54,095 nt of DNA from Enterococcus italicus DSM 15952 (GCF_000185365.1 NZ_GL622241.1:1335854-1389948); one strand, 5' to 3'. Counted from the first letter of the stretch, positions 30,494 to 40,011 are shown. The notes: generated by a model from the letters alone, not told the origin. Made by a program: numbers and translations.

Positions 30494-30681
30494 ACTCTTC
30501 CTCCTTACTTTGTTTGAGACTGTTCTCTTTATTTTACCATACGACTTCTTGAATGGAACAACAGATGACAATCAATTCAATTGCTGAAAACAAATGGAAA
30601 ACAGCAATGATACCTTGCTATTCATTTCATTCTATGAAAAAATACGTTACAATAGAAAAAAAGAAAATGAGGTGCAAAAAA

Positions 30682-31203
30682 ATGACACAATTTTTTGAAA
30701 AATTACAAAAATACGCGCTTTTACGTATGATTTTTTTGGTACTTATCGGAGGATTCATGCTTTTTCGACCAAATGAAATTTTTCATGGCGTCGTATACAT
30801 AGTCGCCGGCTATACAGCATTTTTAGGTTTGCTAAATCTAGTCGTCGCTTTCCGCAACCGACAAGATGGCATGAGTAGTTTTGGCCTAATAAGTGGTGTG
30901 CTACTTTTGGTGGCTGCTTTAGCTATTTTGGTCCTTGCTAAACCAATCGTATCAATCATTCCAATCTTTTTTGGTATTCTATTTGTCATCTATGGTCTGG
31001 TAAAATTCGTCAAAAAGCCAGCTCGCCGAATTGTAAATGAGCCATCCCTACCTCGAAAGATTTTTTATCTCTTGATTCTATTGGTAGGAATCTTATTAAT
31101 ATTTAACCCATTCAAAACAGTTTTACTGGTTGCGCAAATTGCCGGAGCAGTAATTTTATTGATGGGAATTGAAGAAGGTATCAACTTCTTTAGACGCAAC
31201 TAG
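30682..31203 (+). CDS. DUF308/HdeD-like membrane protein
   Basis: A 173-residue protein with about six hydrophobic helices in three hairpins, each pair resembling the DUF308 (HdeD) repeat. Conserved-looking Gly and Pro occur in LIGGFMLFRPNE and LVGILLIFNPF. I chose the ATG at 30682, which follows GAGGTG; the frame opens further upstream but without a ribosome site. HdeD is linked to acid resistance in E. coli; here the role is unknown. It lies 27 bp before the YoaK-like gene on the same strand, so they are probably co-transcribed. Confidence 0.82.
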   Translation: MTQFFEKLQKYALLRMIFLVLIGGFMLFRPNEIFHGVVYIVAGYTAFLGLLNLVVAFRNRQDGMSSFGLISGVLLLVAALAILVLAKPIVSIIPIFFGILFVIYGLVKFVKKPARRIVNEPSLPRKIFYLLILLVGILLIFNPFKTVLLVAQIAGAVILLMGIEEGINFFRRN

Positions 31204-31230
31204 AAAACATATTGAATCGAAGGTGACAAA

Positions 31231-31908
31231 ATGAAAAATAATTTCCATGAGTTTCGGTCTGTTGGGCTTTTATTGACGTTTATAGGCGGCGCTGTGGACT
31301 TATACACCTATACGCATTACGGCGCATTCGCCTCTGCCCAAACCGGTAACTTAGTACTATCAATTTCTCAAGCTGTAAATGGTGAGTGGAGTGGCACGGG
31401 CCAAAAATTATTATCGGTACTCTTTTTCTTTTTAGGCGTACTTACTGGTAAATTTATGATGCGCTATTTCAGACTAAAAGGCTGGGCATTTTGGCGCCTT
31501 ATTATTTTGTACGGTGAAGCAATTTTATTTTTACTGATTAGTTTTAGAAGTATTAACTCCCATCCAACACTCGTTACGATGGCAATTTCTTTTGCGACTG
31601 CCGCCCAGTGGATCTCCTTTGATAAAATCAATGGCCGCGCCTATACTAGCCTATTCACAACAGGAAATATGAAAGGCCTGGCTGCAGGATTACATGATTA
31701 TGTCGTGACAAGGGATAAGGCAGCGTTTGATACATTTATGCATTACTTGCTAGTAGTGGGTGCCTTTGTCGTCGGATCAATCTGTGCAGCATTCTCTTAT
31801 CGCTTTTTCCATGAACAAGGAATATTTTTAGTGTCCATTCTCTTTTTCTACTTAGCGATTAGCCAAACAATCCTAGTGTTAAAATTTTACCGAAGCGATT
31901 ATGAATAG
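31231..31908 (+). CDS. YoaK/DUF1275 family membrane protein
   Basis: A 225-residue protein with about six transmembrane helices. The family signature is visible early on: GGAVDLYTYTHYGAFASAQTGN. A second TGNMKGLA motif follows near residue 147. Transported substrate, if any, is unknown. It is the second gene of a two-gene unit and is followed by the palindromic repeat at 31.95 kb. Confidence 0.9.
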   Translation: MKNNFHEFRSVGLLLTFIGGAVDLYTYTHYGAFASAQTGNLVLSISQAVNGEWSGTGQKLLSVLFFFLGVLTGKFMMRYFRLKGWAFWRLIILYGEAILFLLISFRSINSHPTLVTMAISFATAAQWISFDKINGRAYTSLFTTGNMKGLAAGLHDYVVTRDKAAFDTFMHYLLVVGAFVVGSICAAFSYRFFHEQGIFLVSILFFYLAISQTILVLKFYRSDYE

Positions 31909-31945
31909 ATTTTCAGATGGTAGATAGACTTGTTTAAATCGAAGC

Positions 31946-32007
31946 AAAAAGACCATAAAATCCAGAAGTTGGTTCTCAAATTTCTGGATTTTATGGTTTT
32001 TTTATGT
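31946..32007. repeat. Palindromic repeat, copy 3 (terminator-like)
   Basis: Arms ACCATAAAATCCAGAA and TTTCTGGATTTTATGGT around a 12-14-nt loop, with A-rich and T-rich ends. It lies between convergent yoaK-like and thrC. Confidence 0.85.
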
Positions 32008-32059
32008 TTACTCGTCGTTTAAATCAAATTTAGTGACGACTAATTATATTCTACGTTGA

Positions 32060-33553
32060 CTAGTCGATTACTAAAATCTCTTTGACACAGTCACGCATGC
32101 TTTGAATCGCCACTTCTCGCTCGTGGCGAATCGGCAAGCGGTACAAGTCACTAACTGCTTTCGGAACCGATAAGTTGGTTTGCTCAAAGACCAGCGTAAT
32201 CCAGTCAAATTCAGATTCAGCTGTAGCGGTGTCATCAAGAGCGTGCGCCACTACTTGAGGGAATTTATAAGGACTGGCCGTCGATACAATGACCATCTTC
32301 GTTTGATCCCCTGTTTCTTCTTTGTACCGATCACTGACAGCTTTGGCTACTGCAGTATGTGGATCAAGCACATAGCCATGACGATCGAATTCTTGTGCAA
32401 TGGTATCGTTTGTTTGTTCAAATGACGCAAAATCAGCATAGAATTCGCCTAATTTTTCACGCATCTCAGGAAGAATATCATACTTTCCTTGATCAGAAAG
32501 TGCGGCCATCAACTGCTGAATGGTTTGGACATTGTCACCACCGATTTCAAATAATAGTCGTTCCAAGTTACTAGAAATTAAGATATCCATTGATGGTGAA
32601 GACGTGACAAAAAATGGTCGATTGCGATCGTACGTACCTGTAGCAAAGAAATCCGTTAAGACATTGTTTGTATTGGATGCACAAATCAGCTTATTAATCG
32701 GCACACCGATGGCCTTTGCGTAGTGTGCCGCTAAGATATTACCAAAATTTCCAGTCGGTACAGTGACATTAATGGATTCGCCATTTTTGATTTCATCTTG
32801 CTTCACTAATTGTGCATAGGTATAGACATAGTAGACGACTTGTGGAATCAGGCGACCAATGTTGATAGAATTCGCGGAAGAAAATTGTTTGTTTTGACTA
32901 AGTAACTCTTTTCGTAATTGTTGATCATTAAACAATTCCTTGACTTTACTTTGAGCGTCGTCAAAGTTTCCCTCGACTGCAACAACATAAGTATTGTCGC
33001 CACGTTGCGTACGCATTTGTCGCTCTTGAATTTTGCTGACACCATCTTTTGGATAAAAGACAATAATCTTCGTACGAGGCACATCTGCAAAACCTTCCAT
33101 TGCCGCCTTACCTGTATCACCAGAAGTCGCTGTCAAGATGACTAGCTCATTTTCGACGGCATTTTTCTTAGCGGCAGTCGTCATTAGATGTGGCAAAATC
33201 GACAAGGCCAAGTCCTTAAAGGCGATGGTCGGCCCATGAAACAACTCCAAATAACTATCTGATCCGACTGTTTTTAATGGCGCAATCAATGGCGTTTCGA
33301 ACTTTTCATTGTAGGCATTTGTGATACAAGCTTTTAATTCCTCTTCAGTAAAATCTGTATAATAGGCGGCTAAAATTTCATAGGCCACCTCTTGATAGGT
33401 CGCATGCTGCAACACGTCAAAATCTAGTGTAATAGCTGGTTGCTTAACTGGTACATAGAGTCCGCCGTCTTCAGCTAATCCTTGAAGAATGGCTTGCGAT
33501 GCTGTGACCAAATTTTTATCGTTACGGGTGCTTTTATAAAGTAGTTGTGACAT
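32060..33553 (-). CDS. thrC: Threonine synthase
   Basis: PLP enzyme converting O-phosphohomoserine to threonine. The 497-residue length fits the long form with an N-terminal domain (TRNDKNLVTASQAILQGLAEDGGLYVP). The PLP Lys lies in HGPTIAFKDLAL (around residue 112). TATSGDTGKAA is the phosphate-binding loop. The ATG at 33553 lies next to CCCCCTC on the plus strand, which reads as a GAGGGGG ribosome site. No hom or thrB gene is adjacent. Single gene ended by the repeat at 31.95 kb. Confidence 0.95.
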   Translation of the reverse strand: MSQLLYKSTRNDKNLVTASQAILQGLAEDGGLYVPVKQPAITLDFDVLQHATYQEVAYEILAAYYTDFTEEELKACITNAYNEKFETPLIAPLKTVGSDSYLELFHGPTIAFKDLALSILPHLMTTAAKKNAVENELVILTATSGDTGKAAMEGFADVPRTKIIVFYPKDGVSKIQERQMRTQRGDNTYVVAVEGNFDDAQSKVKELFNDQQLRKELLSQNKQFSSANSINIGRLIPQVVYYVYTYAQLVKQDEIKNGESINVTVPTGNFGNILAAHYAKAIGVPINKLICASNTNNVLTDFFATGTYDRNRPFFVTSSPSMDILISSNLERLLFEIGGDNVQTIQQLMAALSDQGKYDILPEMREKLGEFYADFASFEQTNDTIAQEFDRHGYVLDPHTAVAKAVSDRYKEETGDQTKMVIVSTASPYKFPQVVAHALDDTATAESEFDWITLVFEQTNLSVPKAVSDLYRLPIRHEREVAIQSMRDCVKEILVID

Positions 33554-33696
33554 AGTCTCCCCCTCTTATATCATTTTCGCATAATTTTCATCATTTTATC
33601 ATTTAATTTCTGAATAAACTAGCATTTACGAAAAAATCGCGGAAAAAAGTCATTTAGTCTGATTCGTGGTATAGTTTTAGGTGGGAGGTGACCGAC

Positions 33697-34836
33697 TTGC
33701 TAACCTTAAAAGAAAAAATTATTGCAGAAAGTAAGCGAATCGGAATTGATAAAATTGGGTTTACTACGGCTGACCCTTTTATTGAATTAAAAGATTCTCT
33801 AGAAGAACAAAAAGCGGCTGGCCATACTTCAGGCTTTGAACACCCGAATATCGATGAGCGGATTTACCCCGAACGGACTTTTGATAATCCAAAAAGCATC
33901 ATTGCCATCGCTCTTGCTTATCCGACTAGAATTCATGAAAGAATGCCCAGAGATCAAAGGCGTGGGCAATTTGCTAGAGTTTCGTGGGGAATTGATTACC
34001 ATGATGTATTAAATGAAAAGCTGCAGCAGCTCATTGCCTTTATCCAGGCAGAAACTGCAGGTGTCGATAGCCACTTCAAGCCCCAAGTCGATACTGGTGA
34101 ATTCGTCGATGTTGCCGTAGCACAACGCGCGGGTTTGGGATTCATTGGTAAGAACGGCTTATTGATTACGGAGGAGTTTGGCTCATTCGTCTACCTAGGA
34201 GAAATTGTGACCAATCTTTCGCTTGAACCTGATGAACCTGTAGCCAATGGTTGTGGCGATTGCACGCGCTGTATCACAGGCTGTCCGACGACGGCTTTAC
34301 TAGGCGATGGTCGCATGAATGCCAAACGCTGTCTCTCTTATCAGACGCAAACAAAAGGCATTATGCCAAATGAATTTCGTAAAAAAATGCATACTGTCAT
34401 TTACGGTTGTGATATTTGCCAGCTGGTCTGTCCTTATAATCGTGGCAAAGATTTCCACTTCCACGAAGAAATGGAACCAAAAACCGATGAAGTCTATCCG
34501 CCACTCGTCCCTTTGTTATCAATTTCGAACAAAGAATTTAAAAAACAGTATGGTCATTTGTCAGGCTCTTGGCGTGGGAAAAAACCTTTGCAACGAAATG
34601 CTCTCATTGCTCTTGTTAACTTAGGTGCTAGGGAAAACTTACCAGAAATTATGCGTTGTCTGAAAGATCCACGTCCAGTTATCCGTGCGACAGCAGTATG
34701 GGCAACCGCTGAATTAACGAAGAAAGAACCAGCGGAAACCATTGCTCTTTTTGAAGAATTGCTCCTGGAAGAATCAGATGAAGAAGTTCAAGCGGAAATT
34801 AAAAAAAATCTCCACTATTTAGCGAAGATTTCCTAA
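33697..34836 (+). CDS. queG: Epoxyqueuosine reductase (cobalamin-dependent)
   Basis: Last step of queuosine synthesis: reduction of epoxyqueuosine in tRNA, using cobalamin and two [4Fe-4S] clusters. It has 379 residues from the TTG at 33697, 8 nt behind GGAGG; the GTG at 33688 overlaps that site. The cluster ligands are [12 protein letters not shown] and CDICQLVCP, and the [19 protein letters not shown] segment is typical. A C-terminal HEAT-repeat extension is present ([17 protein letters not shown]). It is convergent with an ECF transporter S-component. Confidence 0.95.
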   Translation: MLTLKEKIIAESKRIGIDKIGFTTADPFIELKDSLEEQKAAGHTSGFEHPNIDERIYPERTFDNPKSIIAIALAYPTRIHERMPRDQRRGQFARVSWGIDYHDVLNEKLQQLIAFIQAETAGVDSHFKPQVDTGEFVDVAVAQRAGLGFIGKNGLLITEEFGSFVYLGEIVTNLSLEPDEPVANGCGDCTRCITGCPTTALLGDGRMNAKRCLSYQTQTKGIMPNEFRKKMHTVIYGCDICQLVCPYNRGKDFHFHEEMEPKTDEVYPPLVPLLSISNKEFKKQYGHLSGSWRGKKPLQRNALIALVNLGARENLPEIMRCLKDPRPVIRATAVWATAELTKKEPAETIALFEELLLEESDEEVQAEIKKNLHYLAKIS

Positions 34837-34841
34837 GAGTC

Positions 34842-34872
34842 AACTTACTTTTCAATTGAAAAGTAGTTTCTT
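34842..34872. terminator. Two-way hairpin, queG / S-component
   Basis: AACTTACTTTTC / GAAAAGTAGTT, with one mismatch and T-rich flank, in the gap and last codons between convergent genes. Confidence 0.5.
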
Positions 34873-35366
34873 TGATTTAAATAACGAAACACTGGATATA
34901 GAATCACGTAAAAAATACCATTTACGACTGCATGTACCGCGTCAAAGGAAACTCCTTGCAAATAGTACACCCAATAATTAGTCATGCCATAAATAAAATA
35001 ATCAAATATGGACATGATAAAGCCGTATAAGAAGCCTGCCACTACCGCAAAGATAACTTGTAAGATGAGACTTTTTTGAAACACAGGTATTTTTTTCAAA
35101 AATTGGAAAACCAGTAAAATAATTGCATAAGCTAAAATTTGTTCGACCGTCCAAATACCAATCCCAAAATAAAGACTCGTAATCACTAGCGATAGTGCTG
35201 CGACAATGATGCCTCTTTTGACACCATTATAAAAGGTGAATAATAGAAAAATAGTCGTTAGTGGTTGAAAATTGGGTATGAATTGAAAAGCAAATCGCCC
35301 AACAACACAAGCTGCCGTAACCATTGCCAGTAATGTTAATTCTCTCGTTACGTATCGTTGATTCAT
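34845..35366 (-). CDS. ECF transporter S-component (substrate unknown)
   Basis: A 173-residue integral membrane protein with five to six helices. The motif RFAFQFIPNFQPLTTIFLL and GIGIWTVEQILAYAIILL resemble energy-coupling-factor S-components, which bind a vitamin and share the EcfAA'T module encoded elsewhere. The substrate cannot be read from sequence. Similarity to cobalamin-type (CbrT-like) S-components is my impression, and the neighbour queG needs cobalamin. No cobalamin riboswitch is visible in the 80-bp upstream gap. Confidence 0.7.
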   Translation of the reverse strand: MNQRYVTRELTLLAMVTAACVVGRFAFQFIPNFQPLTTIFLLFTFYNGVKRGIIVAALSLVITSLYFGIGIWTVEQILAYAIILLVFQFLKKIPVFQKSLILQVIFAVVAGFLYGFIMSIFDYFIYGMTNYWVYYLQGVSFDAVHAVVNGIFYVILYPVFRYLNQRNYFSIEK

Positions 35367-35446
35367 AAATTTATTCCCCTTTTAATAAATTATTGGATCA
35401 TCAGCATAATTAGTTTACATAATTTTATTATAGGAGGTTTTTTGAG

Positions 35447-35650
35447 ATGAATACAGCCAAAGAAATCGAATTAAGTGTCCAACAGGTATTGGAAACAATG
35501 CGAGCAAGTAGCTATCTTTGTGATAGCTATGGCAATAAAATTGAACAGGTCACCGCTATTGGAGAGTCACTTTTAAAGATTGAGTTTGCGAACAATCAAA
35601 AAACACTGATTGAGCATGTATCACAATTTCGTTGCTTTATTGCAAAATAA
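35447..35650 (+). CDS. Small protein of unknown function
   Basis: A 67-residue soluble protein behind a strong AGGAGG site, so probably translated. The N-terminal half is likely helical (KEIELSVQQVLETMRASSYL) and the second half beta-rich. It contains two Cys residues. I do not recognise a family. It is divergent from the ECF S-component and ended by the hairpin at 35721-35759. Confidence 0.6.
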   Translation: MNTAKEIELSVQQVLETMRASSYLCDSYGNKIEQVTAIGESLLKIEFANNQKTLIEHVSQFRCFIAK

Positions 35651-35720
35651 GCGAACTTTTACAAAATGTTTACTTAAAATTGATTTCAGTACGATAAGCT
35701 AACTATATCAAATAAGCATT

Positions 35721-35759
35721 CTAAAACCCTCACTCTCCCCCTATAGTGAGGGTTTTAGA
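35721..35759. terminator. Two-way terminator
   Basis: CTAAAACCCTCACT / AGTGAGGGTTTTAG with a 10-nt loop, between the small plus-strand gene and the convergent glycosylase-like gene. Confidence 0.88.
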
Positions 35760-36117
35760 TGTATACACCTTTATTTGCTAGGTTCTCTTTGCATTCATTC
35801 AAATAGTCTAGATTGTGTTCTGGATAGATTGGATGATGGGAAACTGTTTCGCTAAGAGTTAAAAAAGCATCACATTTTTTCCCTCTGTACAAGGGATTCA
35901 GCCATTCCTCACTCACCTTGTATCCCCTTGACTTCATTTCGTCCATTACCAACTGGTGATAGTCAACTAAATAAGAAGGCGGATAATGAAAAACATAGTT
36001 CACCGTTGCATGAGGTTTTCCCCAACCGTTTCCCCGTAAGGCACAGCATTCGCGATGCTGACCTAATAATTGCTGGCGCGGCAGCTTTTCAATTAAATCT
36101 TGATGCCATAAACGCAT
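35755..36117 (-). CDS. Pyrimidine dimer DNA glycosylase-like protein (TIGR02328 type)
   Basis: A 120-residue protein from the ATG at 36117 behind GGGGGA. It opens MRLWHQDLIEKLPRQQLLG and continues QHRECCALRGNGWGKPHATVNYVF, the pattern of the T4 endonuclease V-like Pyr_excise family. R22 and E23 fall at the same numbers as the catalytic Arg22 and Glu23 of T4 endonuclease V. Thr2, whose amino group is the T4 nucleophile, is Arg here. Repair of UV photoproducts is possible but not shown. It is a single gene, ended by the hairpin at 35.72 kb. Confidence 0.78.
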   Translation of the reverse strand: MRLWHQDLIEKLPRQQLLGQHRECCALRGNGWGKPHATVNYVFHYPPSYLVDYHQLVMDEMKSRGYKVSEEWLNPLYRGKKCDAFLTLSETVSHHPIYPEHNLDYLNECKENLANKGVYI

Positions 36118-36147
36118 GAATCCCCCATTCCTTTCGAATTCTTTCAA

Positions 36148-36393
36148 CTAATTAGCAAAATAACCTATATTAAGGTACCACAGCCCAATCACTATAGACT
36201 ATAAAACTGCTCGCAAACGAAAAAAACTATGACAAGATGGTCCGAGTACTAACTTCGGAAATTTAAAATATTCTCAAACTATTAAAAATTTTTTTAAATA
36301 TTGTCAGGAAAGCTGCTTTTGGAACCCATTTTCATATTGATGAGTGTGAATGTATGTCGAAAAAATCAAAGTCAGCCAAATCAACTTACGACG
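36148..36393. other. Intergenic stretch with no recognised feature
   Basis: AT-rich spacer between the glycosylase-like gene and the repeat copy at 36394. I see no convincing frame, RNA structure or promoter beyond what the glycosylase-like gene would need. Confidence 0.5.
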
Positions 36394-36446
36394 AAAAAAG
36401 CCATAAAATCCAAAGCTTAGAATAAACTTCAGATTTTATGGTCTTC
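36394..36446. repeat. Palindromic repeat, copy 4 (terminator-like)
   Basis: CCATAAAATC (36401-36410) pairs with GATTTTATGG, with AAAGCTTAGAATAAACTT inside. It lies behind the opuC operon on the minus strand and is the least regular copy. Confidence 0.78.
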
Positions 36447-36491
36447 TTGCTTGTATCTTAGTGATTTCCTACCAACCACTTTTACTCGCTT

Positions 36492-37169
36492 CTATGAATC
36501 AGTCCGAGATGTCTTCGTTGTCGGATCAAGTCTCCGTTCAACAATCCCTAACACCCAGTCTGTCATAATGGCCATTAATGCTGTAGGTAACGCTCCCGCT
36601 AAAATAATCGCCGTTCCATCAGTTGCATTCGTCCCCCGGATAATAATATCTCCTAAGCCCCCTGCCCCGACAAAGGCACCGATTGCCGTAATACCAATAG
36701 CTACGACTAAGGCATTTCGAATCCCCGCCATGATCACAGATACCGAAAGCGGTAGTTCAATCATAAATAAACGCTGCGTAGCCGTCATCCCCATTCCTTT
36801 TCCGACATCAATAATATCTCGATCAACTTGGATCATACCTGTGTAGGTATTTTTGATGATTGGCAACAGTGAATACAAGGTTACTGTCACAATCACTACA
36901 TTTACCCCTAATCCTAATCCAATCATTAAAATCGAAACCATCGCGAGAGAGGGGACTGTTTGAATAATATTCGCTAGACGAATAACCCAGTCAGCCAGGC
37001 CACGTTTCTTGGAAATTGCGACTCCAATTGGTATCGCGATGATTGCAGCAAACAACACACCGTAGATTGAAATCAAAAAGTGACGAAGAAATTGACTAAA
37101 GACGTAGGTACCATTTTCTTTAAAATAATACACAAATTGCTCCAAAACATTCATATTTTGCAAATCCAT
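36492..37169 (-). CDS. opuCD: Osmoprotectant ABC transporter permease (OpuCD-like)
   Basis: Inner membrane permease of a glycine betaine/carnitine/choline-type importer. It has 225 residues from the ATG at 37169, behind AAGGAG and 4 nt after the opuCC stop. Five to six helices are visible; the EAA-type cytoplasmic loop is VDVGKGMGMTATQRLFMIELPLS, here split in two for citation: IIDVGKGMGM and LFMIELPLS. It resembles OpuCB over its length, as usual for this pair. Last gene of opuCABCD. Confidence 0.92.
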   Translation of the reverse strand: MDLQNMNVLEQFVYYFKENGTYVFSQFLRHFLISIYGVLFAAIIAIPIGVAISKKRGLADWVIRLANIIQTVPSLAMVSILMIGLGLGVNVVIVTVTLYSLLPIIKNTYTGMIQVDRDIIDVGKGMGMTATQRLFMIELPLSVSVIMAGIRNALVVAIGITAIGAFVGAGGLGDIIIRGTNATDGTAIILAGALPTALMAIMTDWVLGIVERRLDPTTKTSRTDS

Positions 37170-37173
37170 TTCA

Positions 37174-38094
37174 TCACTCTCCTTCAAAATACCTATTTTT
37201 TTCAAGAAATTCTTTGGCTACGACACTTGGTTCGACTAAGTTATTGTCTGCCTCAAAATTCAGCTTTTGCATTTCATCTGTTGAAATCGTACCAGCCAAT
37301 TTGTCAATAATTTCTTGTAGTTTCGGTTGTTCTTTTAGAAGTTTGTTGTCAATTATCGGCACCGCATCGTACGGTGGAAAGAATTTCTTGTCATCTTCTA
37401 ACATGACAAGATCATAGCTACCAATCCGTCCGTCGGTTGAATAACCTAATACGATATCCATTTTACCTGCCGCTACTGCATCATACACCAAACCAATTTG
37501 CATAGGTAAGATTGTTTTAAATTCAAATCCATATGCTTTTTTAAACCCTTCATAACCATCACCAGCCCGGGTAATCCAAGCTGGATCGACGCCAGCAGAC
37601 AATTGATCAGCTACATTTTTCAGGTCACTGACTTTTGATAAATGATATTTTTCCGCTGTCTCTTTTGTCACTAAGTACACATATGTATTATCAAATCCGT
37701 ATGGTTTTAACCACGTTTCATTGTAGCGTTTTTCAAATTCTTTACTGACAATATCATATGCTTCGGTCGGATCTTTGACCGGATCAAGTCCAAGTGTGGT
37801 CGTTAAATCCGTTCCCGTATAACGTGCAGCCGAAATTTGTGCATCGCCATTCATCATCGCTTGATGATTAATGGTGGTTGTCGCCAAGTTATTGATGATA
37901 GTCACTTTATTATCTGTATAGTGCTCAATCATACCAGCAACCAAACTAGCTAAAATCTGAGATTCCGATGTAATTCCGCCAGTTATCGTAATAGTCTTTT
38001 TTGAATCACTGCTAGAAAGTCCAGGTAAAGAACAAGATGCTAAAAAGACGAGGAAACTGAAACACAGTACGATGATGTAAGATTTTCTTTTCAT
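37174..38094 (-). CDS. opuCC: Osmoprotectant-binding lipoprotein (OpuCC-like)
   Basis: Extracellular substrate-binding lipoprotein of 306 residues. The signal peptide ends in lipobox LASC (C21). The mature part has the OpuAC-type fold: ITGGITSESQILA near the start, the YTGTDL segment and DIVLGYSTDGRI. Aromatic residues typical of quaternary-amine cages occur along it. The ATG overlaps the opuCB stop as ATGA. Confidence 0.93.
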   Translation of the reverse strand: MKRKSYIIVLCFSFLVFLASCSLPGLSSSDSKKTITITGGITSESQILASLVAGMIEHYTDNKVTIINNLATTTINHQAMMNGDAQISAARYTGTDLTTTLGLDPVKDPTEAYDIVSKEFEKRYNETWLKPYGFDNTYVYLVTKETAEKYHLSKVSDLKNVADQLSAGVDPAWITRAGDGYEGFKKAYGFEFKTILPMQIGLVYDAVAAGKMDIVLGYSTDGRIGSYDLVMLEDDKKFFPPYDAVPIIDNKLLKEQPKLQEIIDKLAGTISTDEMQKLNFEADNNLVEPSVVAKEFLEKNRYFEGE

Positions 38095-38729
38095 TCCTCT
38101 ACCCCCTTCAATGCACTAGGAGTAAGCATTTTTTCGACTAAGCCTAATAAATAGTCAGCTAATAAAGCTAAGATGGTCACTGGAATTGTCCCAGCAAAGA
38201 TGAGTGCTGGTTGATAATTATTTAACCCACTAAAAATCAGATCACCCAACCCACCTGCGCCAATATAAGATGCTAAAGTCGCCCACGCAATCACATAGAC
38301 GGCCGCTAAACGGATACCAGCCATAATCGTCGGCATTGCCAAAGGAAGCTCGACTGAAAAGATTGACTGTACATTCGTCATCCCCATTCCTTTTGCTACG
38401 TCTACGTAATCTCGGCTAACATTTTTCATCCCGATATAAGTATTTCTTAATATCGGTAACAACGAATAAATAAACAAGGCGACAATCGCTGGCGTCTTTC
38501 CTACACCAAAAATTGGAATCATTAGTGCTAACAACGCCAAGGAAGGAATCGTTTGTAAAGCACTGGTTAAGCTAATCACGACATTAGCTATTTTTTTAAA
38601 GCGCGTCAATAAAACGCCAAATGGCACAGCCACAAGCACACCTAAAACCAGAGCAAAAGCCGAGATATACAAATGTTGAATACTTTTTTGTATTATGTCA
38701 TTTCCATATTCTGCAAAGAAGTTTTCCAT
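38091..38729 (-). CDS. opuCB: Osmoprotectant ABC transporter permease (OpuCB-like)
   Basis: A 212-residue permease with five to six helices and the EAA loop (YVDVAKGMGM, VELPLAMPTIMAG). It starts 2 bp behind opuCA and ends in ATGA overlap with opuCC, so the four genes are one translationally coupled operon. Confidence 0.93.
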   Translation of the reverse strand: MENFFAEYGNDIIQKSIQHLYISAFALVLGVLVAVPFGVLLTRFKKIANVVISLTSALQTIPSLALLALMIPIFGVGKTPAIVALFIYSLLPILRNTYIGMKNVSRDYVDVAKGMGMTNVQSIFSVELPLAMPTIMAGIRLAAVYVIAWATLASYIGAGGLGDLIFSGLNNYQPALIFAGTIPVTILALLADYLLGLVEKMLTPSALKGVEE

Positions 38730-38731
38730 TA

Positions 38732-39895
38732 CTAGACCTCCTCTTTGGCTGATTCAACTGCTCCACTAACTGTTTCTTCTTCGCCCCAAATAACATCATA
38801 GACAATATCCACTAGTGAAGCTCGCGTTAGAATGCCCACAAGTCGTTTCTCTTCATCGACCACTGGCACATACTTAATTCCTCTAGTCAAAATCCTACGC
38901 AAAGTATCCCGTAAAAGTGCCGACTGTTTTACAAAGAAGACTTGTGGATTCATGACTTCTCCGACTGACTTCCCTGATCCCCGTTCACGGTCGATGACTT
39001 CGACATCGATATAGCCTTCAAGGTGGTTCGATTCATCCACGACTAGTAGTGTATCCACTCGTTTTTGCCGCATCAAGCGAATGGCTTCTTGTAATGAGTG
39101 TTCGCGCGTAATCGTAATTGGATTGGCCAGTGCTACTTCACCAACTATTGTTGCATCCGGTTTCGCTTGCAATAAGCGGTCCTCACCGATCAGCTCTTCG
39201 ACAAACTCATTGGCTGGATTCCGTAGTATCTCGTCAGGCGTGCCAAATTGAATTACTTTTCCGCCACTCATGATCACAATGCGATTCGCTAATTTTAACG
39301 CCTCATCCATATCATGGGTAACAAAGACGATGGTTTTTCCTAAACGCTCTTGCAAATCTTTCACCAAATCCTGCAAGGCGTCTCTCGTGATTGGATCTAG
39401 TGCGCCAAAAGGTTCATCCATTAATATAATATCCTGATCAGCAGCCAATGCGCGCACCACCCCGATCCGCTGTTGTTGCCCACCTGAAAGCTCGCTTGGA
39501 TAACGATCGAGCATCTCTCTAGGTAGTTCAACAAGATCAATCATTTTTTCTGCTGTTTTGTTTCGTTCTTCATCGCTAACTTTTAACAGTTTTTGCACTA
39601 AGGTAATATTATCGCGAATCGTCATATGTGGCATAAGACCAATACTCTGAATGACATAACCGATCTTTCTTCTTAATTCTACCGGATTAAGAGATTGTAT
39701 ATCTTGGCCGTCGATTAAGATCTTCCCCTCAGTTGGTTCATTCATCCGATTAATCATACGCATACACGTAGTCTTCCCGCTACCACTCGTACCAATAAAG
39801 CAAATAAATTCACCCTTTTCAAAGGACACATTGACATCCTCGACGGCGATTTTTCCACCCTTGTAAACTTTTGTAACGTGTTGGAATTCGATCAA
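38732..39895 (-). CDS. opuCA: Osmoprotectant ABC transporter ATPase with CBS pair (OpuCA-like)
   Basis: A 387-residue ATPase. Walker A is GTSGSGKT, the signature LSGGQQQR and Walker B IILMDEP, all in the first 240 residues. Two C-terminal CBS domains follow (about 255-310 and 315-370). In this family these sense ionic strength or c-di-AMP. The start is TTG, behind GAGGTG. First gene of the operon; the promoter must lie in 39896-40011 but I could not fix it. Confidence 0.95.
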   Translation of the reverse strand: MIEFQHVTKVYKGGKIAVEDVNVSFEKGEFICFIGTSGSGKTTCMRMINRMNEPTEGKILIDGQDIQSLNPVELRRKIGYVIQSIGLMPHMTIRDNITLVQKLLKVSDEERNKTAEKMIDLVELPREMLDRYPSELSGGQQQRIGVVRALAADQDIILMDEPFGALDPITRDALQDLVKDLQERLGKTIVFVTHDMDEALKLANRIVIMSGGKVIQFGTPDEILRNPANEFVEELIGEDRLLQAKPDATIVGEVALANPITITREHSLQEAIRLMRQKRVDTLLVVDESNHLEGYIDVEVIDRERGSGKSVGEVMNPQVFFVKQSALLRDTLRRILTRGIKYVPVVDEEKRLVGILTRASLVDIVYDVIWGEEETVSGAVESAKEEV

Positions 39896-40011
39896 AACAC
39901 TTCACCTCTTCTTCTTTTTTGTGTCTACATAAATAAGTATGGGTGAAAGACTAAGAATGCACAATTATTTTGCACGAAATAGATTTTATTCCAGCACAGA
40001 CGTTTTTCTAT

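Noticed and set aside
36148-36393. Small RNA or short gene upstream of the glycosylase-like gene
   Set aside because: No stable hairpin with T run and no frame with a ribosome site; only a 26-codon frame that runs into the repeat.
39896-40011. Operator for osmotic control of opuC (direct TGCAC repeat)
   Set aside because: TGCAC occurs twice near 39960-39980 but does not fit a known BusR or similar site and no clear promoter could be tied to it.
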